Part shown: piece after piece, positions 51,774 through 62,095 of the stretch
Layout of the letters: each line of letters opens with the position of its first letter
Numbering within the stretch: position 1 is the stretch's first letter
Source: Pseudocoprococcus catus
GTDB lineage: Bacteria; Bacillota; Clostridia; Lachnospirales; Lachnospiraceae
NCBI RefSeq assembly: GCF_019734885.1
Contig: NZ_JAAXCM010000021.1
Coordinates: forward strand, 124,001-188,000
DNA length: 64,000 bases
Direction of reading: 5' to 3'
The notes under the pieces: model-generated
Told to the model about the DNA's origin: nothing
What the model saw: the letters and a program-made list of their open reading frames with translations, nothing else
Databases searched by the model: none
Position numbers and translations under genes: made by a program

Positions 51774-53783
51774 GTGATTATAAAACAACTGAATCTGGAC
51801 CATTTCGGAAAGTTCCATGATCGGGAGATTCATCTGGAGAAGGGGATCAATATTGTTTATGGTGCCAATGAATCCGGTAAATCCACGGTACATTCATTTA
51901 TACAGTGCATGCTTTTTGGAACAGAGCGCCTGAGAGGGCGCGGAGCCGGTAAAGATATTTACACAAAATATCAGCCCTGGGATGGCGGCGGAAGCTACGA
52001 AGGCAGGATGCGTCTGACTTGTCAGGATCAAAACTGGCGTTTGATGAGGAATTTTCACAAGGATGACAGTCATCTGACGGTGATTGACGAAACGGGCGGG
52101 CGTGAGATCCCATGCAGGGAGGATGATATTTCATCATTGATAGACGGAATGACCCTGTCAAATTATCGCAATTCTATTAGTTCCGGTCAGCTGTCACTGC
52201 AGCCGGATGGTCAGTTTACTACGGGAATGCAGTCCTATATGGCCAATATGGCCATGGGAGCGACTGATAATGTGGATGTGGGTAAAGCACTGAATTATTT
52301 GAAGGAGGAGCGCAAAAAGGCAGCATCAAAGTTTTCTCATCAGGAATATGAGGATTGTGTGAAGGAAGCAGAAAATCTCCGAAGGGAATTAGAAGGCCGG
52401 ATGGCATTGATGTCACAGCAGAAAGCCCTTGAAAGGGAGCGGGAGAATATACTGGAGCGCATCCGGCAGCTTGAGTGTGATGTGGATGATGCCATGAAGC
52501 AGGATCGGCAGGAGCGAATGAAGGCAATCCGGCTTATTCAGGAGAATAATGATGTGGCCGCCATGTATAAGGCAAAAAAAGCCGAGCTTCGTGAAATGGA
52601 GAATCAGACAGGTAGCCAGAAATATCAGCAGCATTTAAATGATGTGATGGAAGACTATGAAGTGCGTCAGAATAAGCTGGAAGATGATCGATCAAGATAC
52701 AGTGAACTGGAAGAGCAAAATGAGGGAAACGGCATACGGAATCTGGCACTTATTTTTCCGGTAGCTGCAGTAGCTGTGCTTGTCTGGCTGGCAGGCGGCC
52801 TGGTTGGATTGAAAGGGATCGCACATATTGCAGCGGCGGTTCTTTTGACGGCTCTGGCAGCTGGCTTTGCGTTTATGCTGATCAGGACATCAGGAAAGAA
52901 GAAAGAACGCATAGAACAGCTTGAAGCAGAGATAGAGGAGCTTGAATCCCGGCAGCAGGCGATACTTGAAAAGTACCAGATTGATGATATTGCTCAGCTG
53001 AAGGAAAGAGGGCAGGATCAGAGAAGCCGGCAGGAAGTCGTTGTGAGACTCAGAAAAGAACTGGAAAATCTGCGAAGACGTTATGATCAGCTGCAGGAGC
53101 CGCTGAAGCCTTATATAGAGAAGTATGGGGAAAGTGTGACACTGGAATCTTCAGCCGGTCAGAAACAGAAACAGACTATCCAGCAGCTGCGAAAGCAGGC
53201 CTCTGATCTGCTTAGACAGTCAGAACAGCTGAACTGGCAGATGGAGCAGCTGGATGAAAAACAGAACAGTCTTGAAAAGCTTGAGACAAAGATCAGTGAA
53301 CTAAAAGAACAGAAGAAAAACAGTGAGGAAGAGATTAAAGCGATTGAGCTCAGTCAGAAGACCATACAGGATATCACCGCCAGAATTCATGGTTCCTTCG
53401 GCACACAGCTGGCAGATTATATTTCACAGCTTTTTTCTTATATTACAGATGGTGCCCATAAGAAATTGAATATTGATGAGAAGTTTCAGGTAACGGTAGA
53501 TGATGACAGACAGCTTCTGCTGCCTCAGCAATTATCGGCGGGTACAGTGGATCAGATTTATTTTTCTGTGAGGATGGCAGTCAGCCAGATGATTTTTAGT
53601 GAGCCGATGCCGCTGATTCTGGATGACAGTTTTGCCCTGTATGATGATGAGCGTTTGAAGAATACATTGAGATGGCTGGCAGAGCAGAAAGCTTTTAGTC
53701 AGATTCTCATATTTACATGTCATCACAGAGAAGCAGAGATGCTGCAAAGTTTAAATTGTGATTATCATTATGTTGAACTGTAA
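51774..53783 (+). CDS. SMC-like ATPase, YhaN/SbcC type
   Basis: 669 residues from GTG, with GGAGG 8 nt upstream. Walker A GANESGKSTVHSF is N-terminal; two long coiled-coil arms (about 180-290 and 375-560) flank a hydrophobic pair (ALIFPVAAVAVLVWLAGGL and HIAAAVLLTALAAGFAFML, about 325-370); and the C-terminal part has the signature LSAGTVDQIYFSVRMA and Walker B LILDDSFALYDDE. Two membrane-like segments in the middle of the coil replace the zinc hook and fit YhaN-type proteins. Partner of the upstream nuclease. Confidence 0.85.
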   Translation: MIIKQLNLDHFGKFHDREIHLEKGINIVYGANESGKSTVHSFIQCMLFGTERLRGRGAGKDIYTKYQPWDGGGSYEGRMRLTCQDQNWRLMRNFHKDDSHLTVIDETGGREIPCREDDISSLIDGMTLSNYRNSISSGQLSLQPDGQFTTGMQSYMANMAMGATDNVDVGKALNYLKEERKKAASKFSHQEYEDCVKEAENLRRELEGRMALMSQQKALERERENILERIRQLECDVDDAMKQDRQERMKAIRLIQENNDVAAMYKAKKAELREMENQTGSQKYQQHLNDVMEDYEVRQNKLEDDRSRYSELEEQNEGNGIRNLALIFPVAAVAVLVWLAGGLVGLKGIAHIAAAVLLTALAAGFAFMLIRTSGKKKERIEQLEAEIEELESRQQAILEKYQIDDIAQLKERGQDQRSRQEVVVRLRKELENLRRRYDQLQEPLKPYIEKYGESVTLESSAGQKQKQTIQQLRKQASDLLRQSEQLNWQMEQLDEKQNSLEKLETKISELKEQKKNSEEEIKAIELSQKTIQDITARIHGSFGTQLADYISQLFSYITDGAHKKLNIDEKFQVTVDDDRQLLLPQQLSAGTVDQIYFSVRMAVSQMIFSEPMPLILDDSFALYDDERLKNTLRWLAEQKAFSQILIFTCHHREAEMLQSLNCDYHYVEL

Positions 53784-53810
53784 ATGAGGGCGAAACTTCA
53801 AGTATACTGA

Positions 53811-53885
53811 AAAAATGCCGCCAATGAACGATTCAATGCAGGCACATTCGCACTGCATATGAATTCGTTCATTGGCGGCATTTTT
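53811..53885. repeat. Long palindrome, copy 2 of repeat family, terminator
   Basis: AAAAATGCCGCCAATGAACG (53811-53830) pairs with 53866-53885 over 20 bp, with an inner ATGCAG/CTGCAT stem. TGAACGATTCA, 3 nt, then CAGGCACATTCGCACTGC (53825-53856) matches the element at 31497-31528. Lies between convergent genes and has a T-run on both strands, so it can also terminate transcription. Confidence 0.75.
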
Positions 53886-53940
53886 CAGAAGGCTGTGGGT
53901 TTCGCTTCTTTGTTATATCACTGCCTGCATTGCGCAGATT

Positions 53941-55110
53941 TTATTTGTGGTATTTACGGTAGTAAGTCAGTGCGTTCTGGATCTTCGCGTTTGGATCGAG
54001 CAGTTCGCTGATGGAGTGATCGTAGTTCAGTTTGTCGATCATGAGTGCGATGTATTTGCTCAGGTCTACGTTAATGTAATATGGACGGGATAATAAGTCC
54101 GGTGTCTGATAAATAACGTTGGTTGTCAGAACTTTGGAGATAAGACCCTGTTCATAATATTCATCGAACTGTTTCAGACCGTTTGTAAACAGACCAAATG
54201 TTGCGGCAACAAAGACACGGTTTGCTTTACGCTTCTTCAGTTCTTTGGCAACATCCAGCATGCTTTCGCCGGAGGAGATCATATCATCCACGATGAATAC
54301 GTCTTTGCCTTCAACGGATGAGCCAAGAAATTCGTGAGCAACGATCGGATTGCGGCCATTGACAACTCTGGAATAGTCTCTTCTCTTGTAGAACATACCC
54401 ATATCAAGACCGAGAACGTTGGAATAGTAAACTGCACGTCCCATAGCACCTTCATCCGGGCTGATGATCATCATATGCTCGCTGTCCACCTGAAGGTCAG
54501 GTACGTTGTTGAACAGTGCTTTGATAAACTGATAAGTTGGCTGGATGCTGTCAAAACCACTGTTAGGAATTGCATTCTGTACACGTGGATCATGTGCATC
54601 AAAAGTAATAATATTTTCAACACCGAGAGCGTGAAGTTCCTGAAGCGCAACTGCACAGTCCAGAGATTCACGGGATGTACGTTTGTGCTGGCGGCTCTCA
54701 TAAAGAAATGGCATGATGACATTGATACGGCGCGCTTTGCCTGCTGCTGCTGTAATAATACGTTTTAAATCGGAATAATGATCGTCTGGTGACATCTTAT
54801 TCATATGTCCGCAAAGGGAATATTCGATTGAATAGTTCGTTACGTCAACGAGTAAGTATAAATCCTTACCGCGGATAGAATCAAGGATGGTACCCTTCGC
54901 TTCGCCGGAACCGAAACGGGAGCATTTTGTATTCACGATATAAGAATCTTTGATTTTGTCATCCTGGTGAAGAACATCTTCACGTTCTTTTCTCCAGTCA
55001 ACGATGTATTCGTTGACCATTTTGCCAAGTTCACTGCAGCTCTGAAGCGGGATAATACCTAAATCACCTACTGGAATTGAGTTTCTAAACTCTTCAATGT
55101 TCTGAGCCAT
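53941..55110 (-). CDS. prs: Ribose-phosphate pyrophosphokinase-like protein
   Basis: 389 residues, longer than the usual 310-320. The PRPP loop VFIVDDMISSGESMLD and the metal-binding FDAHDPRVQNAIPNSGFDSIQPTYQ are intact; MPFLYESRQHKRTSRESLDCAVALQELHALGVENIITFD is the ATP-pyrophosphate region. The N-terminal region has an additional 40-60 residues. It makes PRPP from ribose 5-phosphate and ATP. Some Clostridia carry this longer divergent form besides a standard Prs. Start follows GGAGG. Confidence 0.88.
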   Translation of the reverse strand: MAQNIEEFRNSIPVGDLGIIPLQSCSELGKMVNEYIVDWRKEREDVLHQDDKIKDSYIVNTKCSRFGSGEAKGTILDSIRGKDLYLLVDVTNYSIEYSLCGHMNKMSPDDHYSDLKRIITAAAGKARRINVIMPFLYESRQHKRTSRESLDCAVALQELHALGVENIITFDAHDPRVQNAIPNSGFDSIQPTYQFIKALFNNVPDLQVDSEHMMIISPDEGAMGRAVYYSNVLGLDMGMFYKRRDYSRVVNGRNPIVAHEFLGSSVEGKDVFIVDDMISSGESMLDVAKELKKRKANRVFVAATFGLFTNGLKQFDEYYEQGLISKVLTTNVIYQTPDLLSRPYYINVDLSKYIALMIDKLNYDHSISELLDPNAKIQNALTYYRKYHK

Positions 55111-55205
55111 AATATACCTCCATCATGTGTTAACTTAATCAAACAAAAATCGACATTGTCGTCCACTTTATTTATAACGTATCCGTCATAGGATGTCAAG
55201 GCGTC

Positions 55206-56195
55206 TTAGTCGGAAATTGCCTTTTTAATTCGGATATCGTCACCCAGGATCAGCATAATCTCATAATTGCTGATCAGTCTGGAAAATATTCTTTCACTAT
55301 ATTCGTTCTGTAATTCATCCAGAGATAAATTGGTAGAAATAATCGTGGATTTCCTGGCAAGAAGCCGTTCGTTGATACACAGAAAAAGCTGTGAAGTAAC
55401 AAAGGCATTGTTCAGTTCAGTTCCAAGATCATCGATGATCAGCAAATCACAGTCAAGGATATAATGAAACATATTCTCATCGCTGTCATCCATATCATCA
55501 TTCCCGAAGGTATTGTTCTGAAGGATATCTACCAGATGGAAGGCGGTGAGATAAATAACAGTGTGGGATGTGTTGAGCAGTTCACGGGCAACGCAATTGG
55601 TCAAAAATGTCTTGCCGACACCTGTGTCTCCATAAAAAAGAAGATTGCGGGCCTGTTCATCAAAATGGTCAATAAAATCATGGCAGGTATTTAAAACTGC
55701 CTGCATATTCTCACGGGGACTGATACCGAGATTGCGGTTTTTGGCGTCAGAATAATAGCGGATATCGAAGGTATCAAAATTCTCGCGTTCAAGAACTTCA
55801 TGAATATTGGATTGACGGTAAAGCAGATCGACCATAGCCTGTTTGAAGCAGTGACACTTTTCGTCGCCGATGAAGCCGGTGTCATGACAGTCCGGGCAGG
55901 TATAGGTTAATGCCAGGTAGTCGGACGGATAACCGGCCTGGGTCATGAGAATCCTCTGCTGATGCTGAAGTGTCTGAATCTGCTGCAGCATATCCTGCAG
56001 CTGGACGGCCTGTCCAAGAACTGCGGCACGTGCTCTGTCAGCGTAAAGGGCGGCAATCTGATCTTCAAGGTTACGATAAGCGGGAAGCTTATTGCAGAGC
56101 TCTTCATAGCGCAGCGTCTGCTGATGGCGGTGTTCCATCTGGCGGAGATCATATTGACGCATGATGGCCTGATATTGAGAATTCTTTAAGTTCAT
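55206..56195 (-). CDS. DnaC/DnaI-type helicase loader
   Basis: 329 residues. A helical N-terminal region with a zinc-like CPDCHDTGFIGDEKCHC motif (about 120-136) precedes an AAA+ domain with Walker A FYGDTGVGKTFL and Walker B CDLLIIDDLG, then FLCINERLLARKSTIISTNLS. It should load DnaB helicase with DnaD at origins. Start ATG follows AAAAGGAGA; the gene begins 14 bp after the DnaD-like gene, one unit. Confidence 0.9.
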   Translation of the reverse strand: MNLKNSQYQAIMRQYDLRQMEHRHQQTLRYEELCNKLPAYRNLEDQIAALYADRARAAVLGQAVQLQDMLQQIQTLQHQQRILMTQAGYPSDYLALTYTCPDCHDTGFIGDEKCHCFKQAMVDLLYRQSNIHEVLERENFDTFDIRYYSDAKNRNLGISPRENMQAVLNTCHDFIDHFDEQARNLLFYGDTGVGKTFLTNCVARELLNTSHTVIYLTAFHLVDILQNNTFGNDDMDDSDENMFHYILDCDLLIIDDLGTELNNAFVTSQLFLCINERLLARKSTIISTNLSLDELQNEYSERIFSRLISNYEIMLILGDDIRIKKAISD

Positions 56196-56209
56196 ACTGA
56201 TGTCTCCTT

Positions 56210-57343
56210 TTATTTATCGGCGGAACCGTTTTGGATCTTCGCAGCCAGTTTCTTCTCAAGAGCAGCATAATCGTAGCTGCGCTGATTGAAGTTATGAAAC
56301 TTGTTGGAAGATGGGCGGGACTGCTTGACAGTCATCGGCCGTTTGACAGGGGAAGAGGCCTTCTGGGCGCTGCGCGCTTTGTCAGCAGCCAGTACTTCGG
56401 TCATTGTATAGGCACCCAGGGATTTCCAGTTGCTGAGGATCTTATCGGTGTATTCAAAACTTGGTGTATGGACGGCCATCATGGTTCGGCGGCAGGCCTC
56501 AAGGATAAGATCGATACTGAAACCGTAAGTGCGTGTCCACTTATTGATATATTCCGCTTCTCCGGCGGCAGGCATGCGTCCGCCAAGACCAAAGGCTTTC
56601 AAAACTGCAAAGCAGGCTTTCTGATGGGTCTCGCTCTGAGCACGTGCTTCATCCGCTGTGGTGATATGCAGATCTGCCCAGGATAAAGCGACTTTCTCTA
56701 TGTAGCGCATATGGGTATGGCCGTTGGATACACAATATTCAAAAAGATATTCTATGAGATCTCTGGAGAAACCGAGTTCATCGTAGAAATAATAGATCGT
56801 ATTCAGATCCGTGGGACTCAGCGGACGGCCAAGATACTGCTGAATGATAAAAATCAGCTGGGCACCATCATCACTCTCGGAAAAGTGATGGAGTTCCTGG
56901 GCAGAATGGGGCTGTCGGTTGTCTGAAGCAGGAGTGGCTGTCGTTAAATTGCTGTTCTGACTGCTGCCGGACTGATGGGAGACAGCTGGTACAGCGATAT
57001 GCTCAGAATTAACTGCAGAGGAAGATGCCCGGGAGTCTGATGGGGGGATGGAATTGAGGCAGATACTGGCAATGCTGCCGTCACGGTCAAAGGAAAGACG
57101 CAGAAGGCCTTCTGATTCCCAGTACTTCAGTGCACGGGTCACATCATTCTCTGTCATAAAAAATATATCAGCGATACCGCTTAAAGAGAGGGCATGATCC
57201 GGCTGTGAAAGCCAGCGCAGGAGATAAAGATAAATTTTCAGAAATTCTCCATTGGCCCGCGGCAGATAGTGATCAAAAAAAGCATTCGGTATGATGGTAG
57301 CGTCATCGGAATAACTTGCAGATAATGTAATAGGTTTCGGCAT
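56210..57343 (-). CDS. DnaD-domain replication protein
   Basis: 377 residues. An N-terminal winged-helix part (IIPNAFFDHYLPRANGEFLKIYLYLLRWLSQPDHALSLSGIADIFFMTENDVTRALKYWESEGLL), a Ser-rich linker, then two DnaD-domain repeats (IIQQYLGRPLSPTDLNTIYYFYDELGFSRDLIEYLFEYCVSNG and EAEYINKWTRTYGFSIDLILEACRRTM). Such proteins remodel origin DNA and recruit the helicase loader. ATG follows GGAGGTGG by 3-4 nt spacing. First gene of the dnaD-dnaC unit, next to a DnaA-box cluster. Confidence 0.88.
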   Translation of the reverse strand: MPKPITLSASYSDDATIIPNAFFDHYLPRANGEFLKIYLYLLRWLSQPDHALSLSGIADIFFMTENDVTRALKYWESEGLLRLSFDRDGSIASICLNSIPPSDSRASSSAVNSEHIAVPAVSHQSGSSQNSNLTTATPASDNRQPHSAQELHHFSESDDGAQLIFIIQQYLGRPLSPTDLNTIYYFYDELGFSRDLIEYLFEYCVSNGHTHMRYIEKVALSWADLHITTADEARAQSETHQKACFAVLKAFGLGGRMPAAGEAEYINKWTRTYGFSIDLILEACRRTMMAVHTPSFEYTDKILSNWKSLGAYTMTEVLAADKARSAQKASSPVKRPMTVKQSRPSSNKFHNFNQRSYDYAALEKKLAAKIQNGSADK

Positions 57344-57640
57344 AAACCCACCTCCGGGGAAGTAATATTAATTATGAATAGTATAACATAAAGCGTAAAA
57401 TTTGAGAATAGAGGGACTTTGTGAAGCAATGTGGATAGTTTTGTGGAGAAAATTGTGGATAAAGTGGATAACTGGTGGATAGTCTCCTGAAGTTTTATTT
57501 TTGAAATGTCGAAAAAGCCCGTAAAATGCGGTGTTTAGGCGAAAAATAAATAAAGGTTTGGGGACAATTATGTAAACAAAAATATCCACCGGAGTTATCA
57601 AGGATTTTTGTTGATAAATCGGTGGATATTGTGGATAACT
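57344..57640. promoter_or_regulatory. DnaA-box-like cluster and terminator between dnaD-type gene and murC
   Basis: TGTGGATAA (reverse of TTATCCACA) at 57454-57462 and 57630-57638, TGTGGATAG at 57430-57438, and near matches AGTGGATAA at 57463 and GGTGGATAG at 57474, all in one orientation. The last perfect box adjoins a long hairpin: AATATCCACCG (57581-57591) with CGGTGGATATT (57620-57630) and TTATCAA/TTGATAA inside, probably the murC-side terminator. No gene. Confidence 0.6.
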
Positions 57641-59017
57641 TTATTTAATGAGCGCTTCTCCTACTAAAACAACGTCTCCGGCTCCCATAGTTATCAACAG
57701 GTCGCCGTTGATACATTTTTCACGCAAAAATTTTTCAATCTCTTCAAAGGATGGAAAATAGTAGGCTTCTTTGCCTTTTTCAAGGAGAAGCTTCTGGATA
57801 TCCTTTGAATGGATGTCACCCGGATCAGTTTCACGGGCAGCATAGATATCTGCCAGAACAATTTTATCAGCCAATGAAAGAGCATCAGCAAATTCGTGGA
57901 AGAAAGCCTTGGTACGTGTGTAAGTATGCGGCTGGAAGACACACCAGATCTGGCGATGCGGATACTTCTGTGCCGCAGTCAGTGTGGCTTTGATCTCTGT
58001 GGGATGATGTGCATAGTCATCAATGACAGTGACGCCGTTGAATTGTCCTTTATATTCAAAACGGCGGTCAGTTCCTTCGAAAGCCATGAGTCCTTTTTTG
58101 ATGATATCCATAGGGATATGTAATTCTCTTGCGGCGGCAATGGCAGCCAGGGCATTGGATACATTGTGAATACCGGCAACATTCAGCTGGATGTGGTCGA
58201 TCTTCTCACCGTAAGCTATCAGGTCAAAACTGCCTTTGGCAAATTCGTCGAAAGCAATATTCTCAGCAGTGTAATCACATGCCGGTTTCAGACCATAAGT
58301 GATGATGTGGCATGGCAGACCTTCAGTAATCTCAGTGACGTTGTTGATTTCACCGTTGATAATGAGGATACCCTTCTCATCCAGTTTTTCTGCAAACTTC
58401 CTGAAGGAATGACGGATGTCATTGATATCTTTAAAGAAATCCAGATGGTCTTCTTCTATATTAAGGATGATCTCAAGACTTGGATTGAACTTCAGGAAGC
58501 TGTTGGTATATTCGCAGGCTTCTGTAATGAAATTGTCGGAATGACCCACGCGGATATTGCCGTGGATTGCTTTCAGAATACCGCCCACACTAATAGTGGG
58601 GTCTGTATCAGCAGCCAGAAGAATATGAGACAGCATAGAGGTTGTTGTCGTCTTGCCGTGGGTACCGGAAACGGCGATGGCGTTGGCATAATTGGTCATA
58701 ATCTGGCCAAGCAGGTCGGCGCGGTCCATCATCGGGATACCGGCTGCTTTGGCAGCGGCAAATTCAGGGTTATCAGGATGGATCGCAGCGGTATAAACAA
58801 CCACATCGATATCAGGTGTGATATTCTCGGCACGCTGGCCATAGGTAATTTGGATACCAAGAGATTCCAGGTGATCTGTAATGGCAGATTCATGGGCATC
58901 GGAGCCGACAACAGTAAAGCCTTTGGCATGCAGAATTTCTGCAAGACCGCTCATGCTGATGCCGCCGATTCCCATAAAGTGAATTTTGACTGGTTTATTG
59001 AAATTGATTTGATACAT
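57641..59017 (-). CDS. murC: UDP-N-acetylmuramate-L-alanine ligase
   Basis: 458 residues, full length. The N-terminal domain has FMGIGGISMSGLAEIL and VVGSDAHES; the ATP loop is VSGTHGKTTTTSML; ITEACEYTNSFLKF, NIEEDHLDFF and DDYAHHPTEIKATL are the Mur ligase metal and ligand motifs. It adds L-Ala to UDP-MurNAc in peptidoglycan synthesis. Start ATG follows AGGAAGG by 7 nt. Confidence 0.97.
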   Translation of the reverse strand: MYQINFNKPVKIHFMGIGGISMSGLAEILHAKGFTVVGSDAHESAITDHLESLGIQITYGQRAENITPDIDVVVYTAAIHPDNPEFAAAKAAGIPMMDRADLLGQIMTNYANAIAVSGTHGKTTTTSMLSHILLAADTDPTISVGGILKAIHGNIRVGHSDNFITEACEYTNSFLKFNPSLEIILNIEEDHLDFFKDINDIRHSFRKFAEKLDEKGILIINGEINNVTEITEGLPCHIITYGLKPACDYTAENIAFDEFAKGSFDLIAYGEKIDHIQLNVAGIHNVSNALAAIAAARELHIPMDIIKKGLMAFEGTDRRFEYKGQFNGVTVIDDYAHHPTEIKATLTAAQKYPHRQIWCVFQPHTYTRTKAFFHEFADALSLADKIVLADIYAARETDPGDIHSKDIQKLLLEKGKEAYYFPSFEEIEKFLREKCINGDLLITMGAGDVVLVGEALIK

Positions 59018-59362
59018 CAGAATCCTTCCTATCTATAAAATAATATTGTTAAAGGGTGTGTAACGGCCGAAAATAGACGTCAATTTACGGGGCGTTTATA
59101 TCTGTGCAGTTACCTATTGCTATTATAACCGCATTTAATGAAAAATCAAATGAAAATTATGAAAATGTAAATTATGTATTGTATACAAAAAAACTATGTA
59201 AAAATTGTTGGAAATTGTCAGAAAAAGGTTGCCTAAAAGCAACTGATGCTATGAGGATTGCATATATTTTCTTTTTTTGTCGTAAATAAATTAGTAAATA
59301 CTGTTCACTTTTTATATAAATAGTGGTATAATAAGTTCACAAATAACAACAGAGGTGATAGC
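59018..59362 (+). promoter_or_regulatory. murC-glgC divergent region with glgC promoter
   Basis: 345 bp. TTCACT (59304-59309) and TATAAT (59327-59332), spacing 17 bp, form the glgCD promoter 30 bp before the GTG start. A GTTGC-CTAAAA-GCAAC hairpin lies at about 59228. The open frame 59104-59289 has no ribosome site and is discounted. Confidence 0.6.
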
Positions 59363-60634
59363 GTGATTAAGAAAGAAATGATAGCCATGCTTCTTGCCGG
59401 AGGGCAGGGCAGCAGACTGGGTGTCCTGACTGCGAATGTGGCAAAACCGGCGGTTGCTTTTGGCGGCAAGTACCGTATTATTGATTTTCCGTTGAGCAAT
59501 TGTATCAATTCTGGTGTAGATACAGTGGGTGTCCTGACACAGTATAGACATTTACGGCTGAACAGCCATATCGGCATTGGTATTCCTTGGGATCTGGACC
59601 GCAATTACGGCGGTGTGACTCTACTACCGCCATATGAGAAGAGTGAGAGCTCAGACTGGTATACAGGAACAGCCAATGCTATTTACCAGAATATGGAATA
59701 TATTGAGAAGTACAATCCGGAGTATGTGCTGATTCTTGGCGGTGACCATATTTACAAGATGGATTATGAGGTGATGCTGGATTATCACAAGGCGAAGGGC
59801 GCAGATGTAACAATCGCCTGCATGCCTGTACCTTGGGCAGAAGCCAGCCGTTTTGGTGTTGTGATTGCCGATGACAATGGCAATATCAAGGATTTCGAGG
59901 AGAAACCACCGAAGCCAAGCAGCAATCTGGCCTCCATGGGTATTTATATTTTCAATTGGCCGATACTGAGAGAGGCTTTGATCGCATTGAAGGATCAGCC
60001 GGGGTGTGATTTCGGTATGCATGTGATCCCTTATGTACATAACAATACACATAATTGCTATGCCTATGAATTTAATGGTTACTGGAAGGATGTTGGTACC
60101 CTTGGTTCCTACTGGCAGGCGAATATGGAACTGATCGATATTATTCCTGAATTTAATCTTTACGAGGAATTCTGGAAGATTTATACGAACAATGATATGA
60201 TTAAACCGCAGTATTTTGGTGAGAAGGCTGTTGTAGACAGATGTATCATCGGAGAAGGAGCGGAGATTTACGGAGAAGTGAAGAACAGTGTCATCGGAGC
60301 AGGCGTTATCATCGAAGAAGGAGCTGTTGTTCATGATTCTATTGTGATGCAGGGAACGGTGATCGGCAACGGTACAACTGTGGACAAGGCAATTATTGCA
60401 GAGTCCGTACAGGTAGGTAAGGACTGTCGTCTGGGCATCGGAGAATTTGCTCCGAATGTTTACAATCCGAAGGTTTACGCCTTTGATCTTGTGACAATTG
60501 CAGAGAAATCTGTCATTCCGGATCATGTACAAATCGGTAAGAACACAGCGATTGTCGGTGAGACTGTACCGGAGGATTATCCGGACGGACTGCTGGCCAG
60601 CGGACAGGTTATTATTAAGGCAGGTGAGATGTAA
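59363..60634 (+). CDS. glgC: Glucose-1-phosphate adenylyltransferase
   Basis: 423 residues from GTG with AGAGGTGA upstream. [16 protein letters not shown] is the nucleotide-binding motif, [22 protein letters not shown] the activator region, and [18 protein letters not shown] and [12 protein letters not shown] the catalytic and sugar-phosphate motifs; a left-handed beta-helix ends the protein. Makes ADP-glucose for glycogen. Overlaps glgD by 1 bp (TAATG). Confidence 0.96.
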   Translation: MIKKEMIAMLLAGGQGSRLGVLTANVAKPAVAFGGKYRIIDFPLSNCINSGVDTVGVLTQYRHLRLNSHIGIGIPWDLDRNYGGVTLLPPYEKSESSDWYTGTANAIYQNMEYIEKYNPEYVLILGGDHIYKMDYEVMLDYHKAKGADVTIACMPVPWAEASRFGVVIADDNGNIKDFEEKPPKPSSNLASMGIYIFNWPILREALIALKDQPGCDFGMHVIPYVHNNTHNCYAYEFNGYWKDVGTLGSYWQANMELIDIIPEFNLYEEFWKIYTNNDMIKPQYFGEKAVVDRCIIGEGAEIYGEVKNSVIGAGVIIEEGAVVHDSIVMQGTVIGNGTTVDKAIIAESVQVGKDCRLGIGEFAPNVYNPKVYAFDLVTIAEKSVIPDHVQIGKNTAIVGETVPEDYPDGLLASGQVIIKAGEM

Positions 60635-61758
60635 TGAGAGCGATTGGTATTGTTTTAGCAGGCGGAAACAGCAGCAGGATGGATATACTGGCGAATAAGA
60701 GAGCCGTTGCAGCTATGCCGATAGCGGGCAGTTACAGGAGCATAGATTTTGCACTGAGCAATATGTCGAACTCTCATATACAGAAGGTCGCTGTATGCAC
60801 ACAGTTTAATGCACGTTCACTGAATCAGCATCTGAATTCCTCCAAGTGGTGGGATTTCGGACGTAAGCAGGGCGGACTTTTTGTCCTGACACCAACTATG
60901 ACAACTGAGAATAATTCCTGGTACAGAGGTACAGCAGATGCGATGTATCAGAATATTGATTTCCTTCGGGAAAGTCATGAACCTTATGTGATCATTACAT
61001 CCGGTGATTGTGTTTACAAGATTGATTTCAATAAGATGCTGGAATATCATATCAATAAGAAAGCAGATATTACAGTGGGCTATACAAAACTGGCAGCAGG
61101 TCAGGATGATCCGACACGTTTTGGTGTGATGCAGATGGATACCGATGGCCGTGTCCTTGGTTTTGAGGAGAAACCGGTTATCACAGACAATATGACGGTT
61201 TCAACAGGTATTTATATTATCAGAAGAAGATTGCTCATTGGACTTTTGGAGAAGGCGAATGCTGAAGAAAGATATGATTTTGTACAGGATATTCTTGTTA
61301 GATATCGTGAGACAAAGAAGATCTACGGCTATAAAGTTCCGGGCTACTGGAACAACATTGCAACTGTTGCATCCTATTACAAGACGAATATGGATTTTCT
61401 TAAGAAGGATGTGAGAGATTATTTCTTTGGTGGTTATGACAGTATTTATTCCAAAGTTGAAGATTTGCCGCCGGCCAAGTATAATCCGGGGGCGTCTATG
61501 AAGAACAGCCTGGCAGCCAGCGGCTGTATTATCAATGGCAAGGTTGAGAATTCACTTCTGTTCCGCAAGGTATATGTGGGGAATAATTGTGTGATCAGAA
61601 ATTCTATCATACTCAATGACGTTTATATAGGGGACAATACGATCATTGAGAACTGTATTGTGGAAAGTCGTGGAACAATTCGTGCGAATGAAACTTACAG
61701 GGGTGAAGACGGCGAGATTAAGATCGTTGTTGAAGAAAACGAGAGATATATAATCTGA
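60634..61758 (+). CDS. glgD: GlgD, regulatory partner of GlgC
   Basis: 374 residues. It resembles GlgC (IVLAGGNSSRMDILANKRAVAAMPIAGSYRSIDFALSNMSNS) but the catalytic sites are altered, as in GlgD of Firmicutes, which joins GlgC and raises its activity. The beta-helix end is present. The 1-bp stop-start overlap implies coupled translation. Confidence 0.93.
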   Translation: MRAIGIVLAGGNSSRMDILANKRAVAAMPIAGSYRSIDFALSNMSNSHIQKVAVCTQFNARSLNQHLNSSKWWDFGRKQGGLFVLTPTMTTENNSWYRGTADAMYQNIDFLRESHEPYVIITSGDCVYKIDFNKMLEYHINKKADITVGYTKLAAGQDDPTRFGVMQMDTDGRVLGFEEKPVITDNMTVSTGIYIIRRRLLIGLLEKANAEERYDFVQDILVRYRETKKIYGYKVPGYWNNIATVASYYKTNMDFLKKDVRDYFFGGYDSIYSKVEDLPPAKYNPGASMKNSLAASGCIINGKVENSLLFRKVYVGNNCVIRNSIILNDVYIGDNTIIENCIVESRGTIRANETYRGEDGEIKIVVEENERYII

Positions 61759-61822
61759 TAATTAAAAGGCAGCTGCAGGACATGATCAGCTGCGGGAGTA
61801 TCAGAATAATGGGGGTATACAT

Positions 61823-62095
61823 ATGCAGATTACAGACGTAAGAGTCCGCAAGGTGACGAAGGAAGGAAAGATGAAAGCGGTGGTTTCGATTACCATTGAC
61901 AATGAATTTGTTGTTCATGATATCAAGGTGATTGATGGGGAAAAAGGCCTTTTCATTGCAATGCCGAGCCGTAAGGCTGCAGATGGCGAGTACAGAGATA
62001 TCGCACATCCGATCAATTCGGATACACGTGAGCGGATTCAGCGTGAGATCCTTGAGAAGTACGAGGAAGCTGCACTGGAAACAGAACAGGAATAA
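61823..62095 (+). CDS. spoVG: Septation/sporulation regulator SpoVG
   Basis: 90 residues, [51 protein letters not shown], the SpoVG signature. A small nucleic-acid-binding regulator of sporulation and septation in Firmicutes. Ribosome site GGGGG lies 11 nt before the ATG. It has its own position between glgD and pth. Confidence 0.97.
   Translation: MQITDVRVRKVTKEGKMKAVVSITIDNEFVVHDIKVIDGEKGLFIAMPSRKAADGEYRDIAHPINSDTRERIQREILEKYEEAALETEQE

Noticed and set aside
58166-59038. 290-codon open frame opposite murC
   Set aside because: Complete overlap with the clearly conserved murC; antisense shadow.
59104-59289. 61-codon open frame between murC and glgC
   Set aside because: Lacks a ribosome site, is Lys/Cys-rich and overlaps the AT-rich promoter zone.
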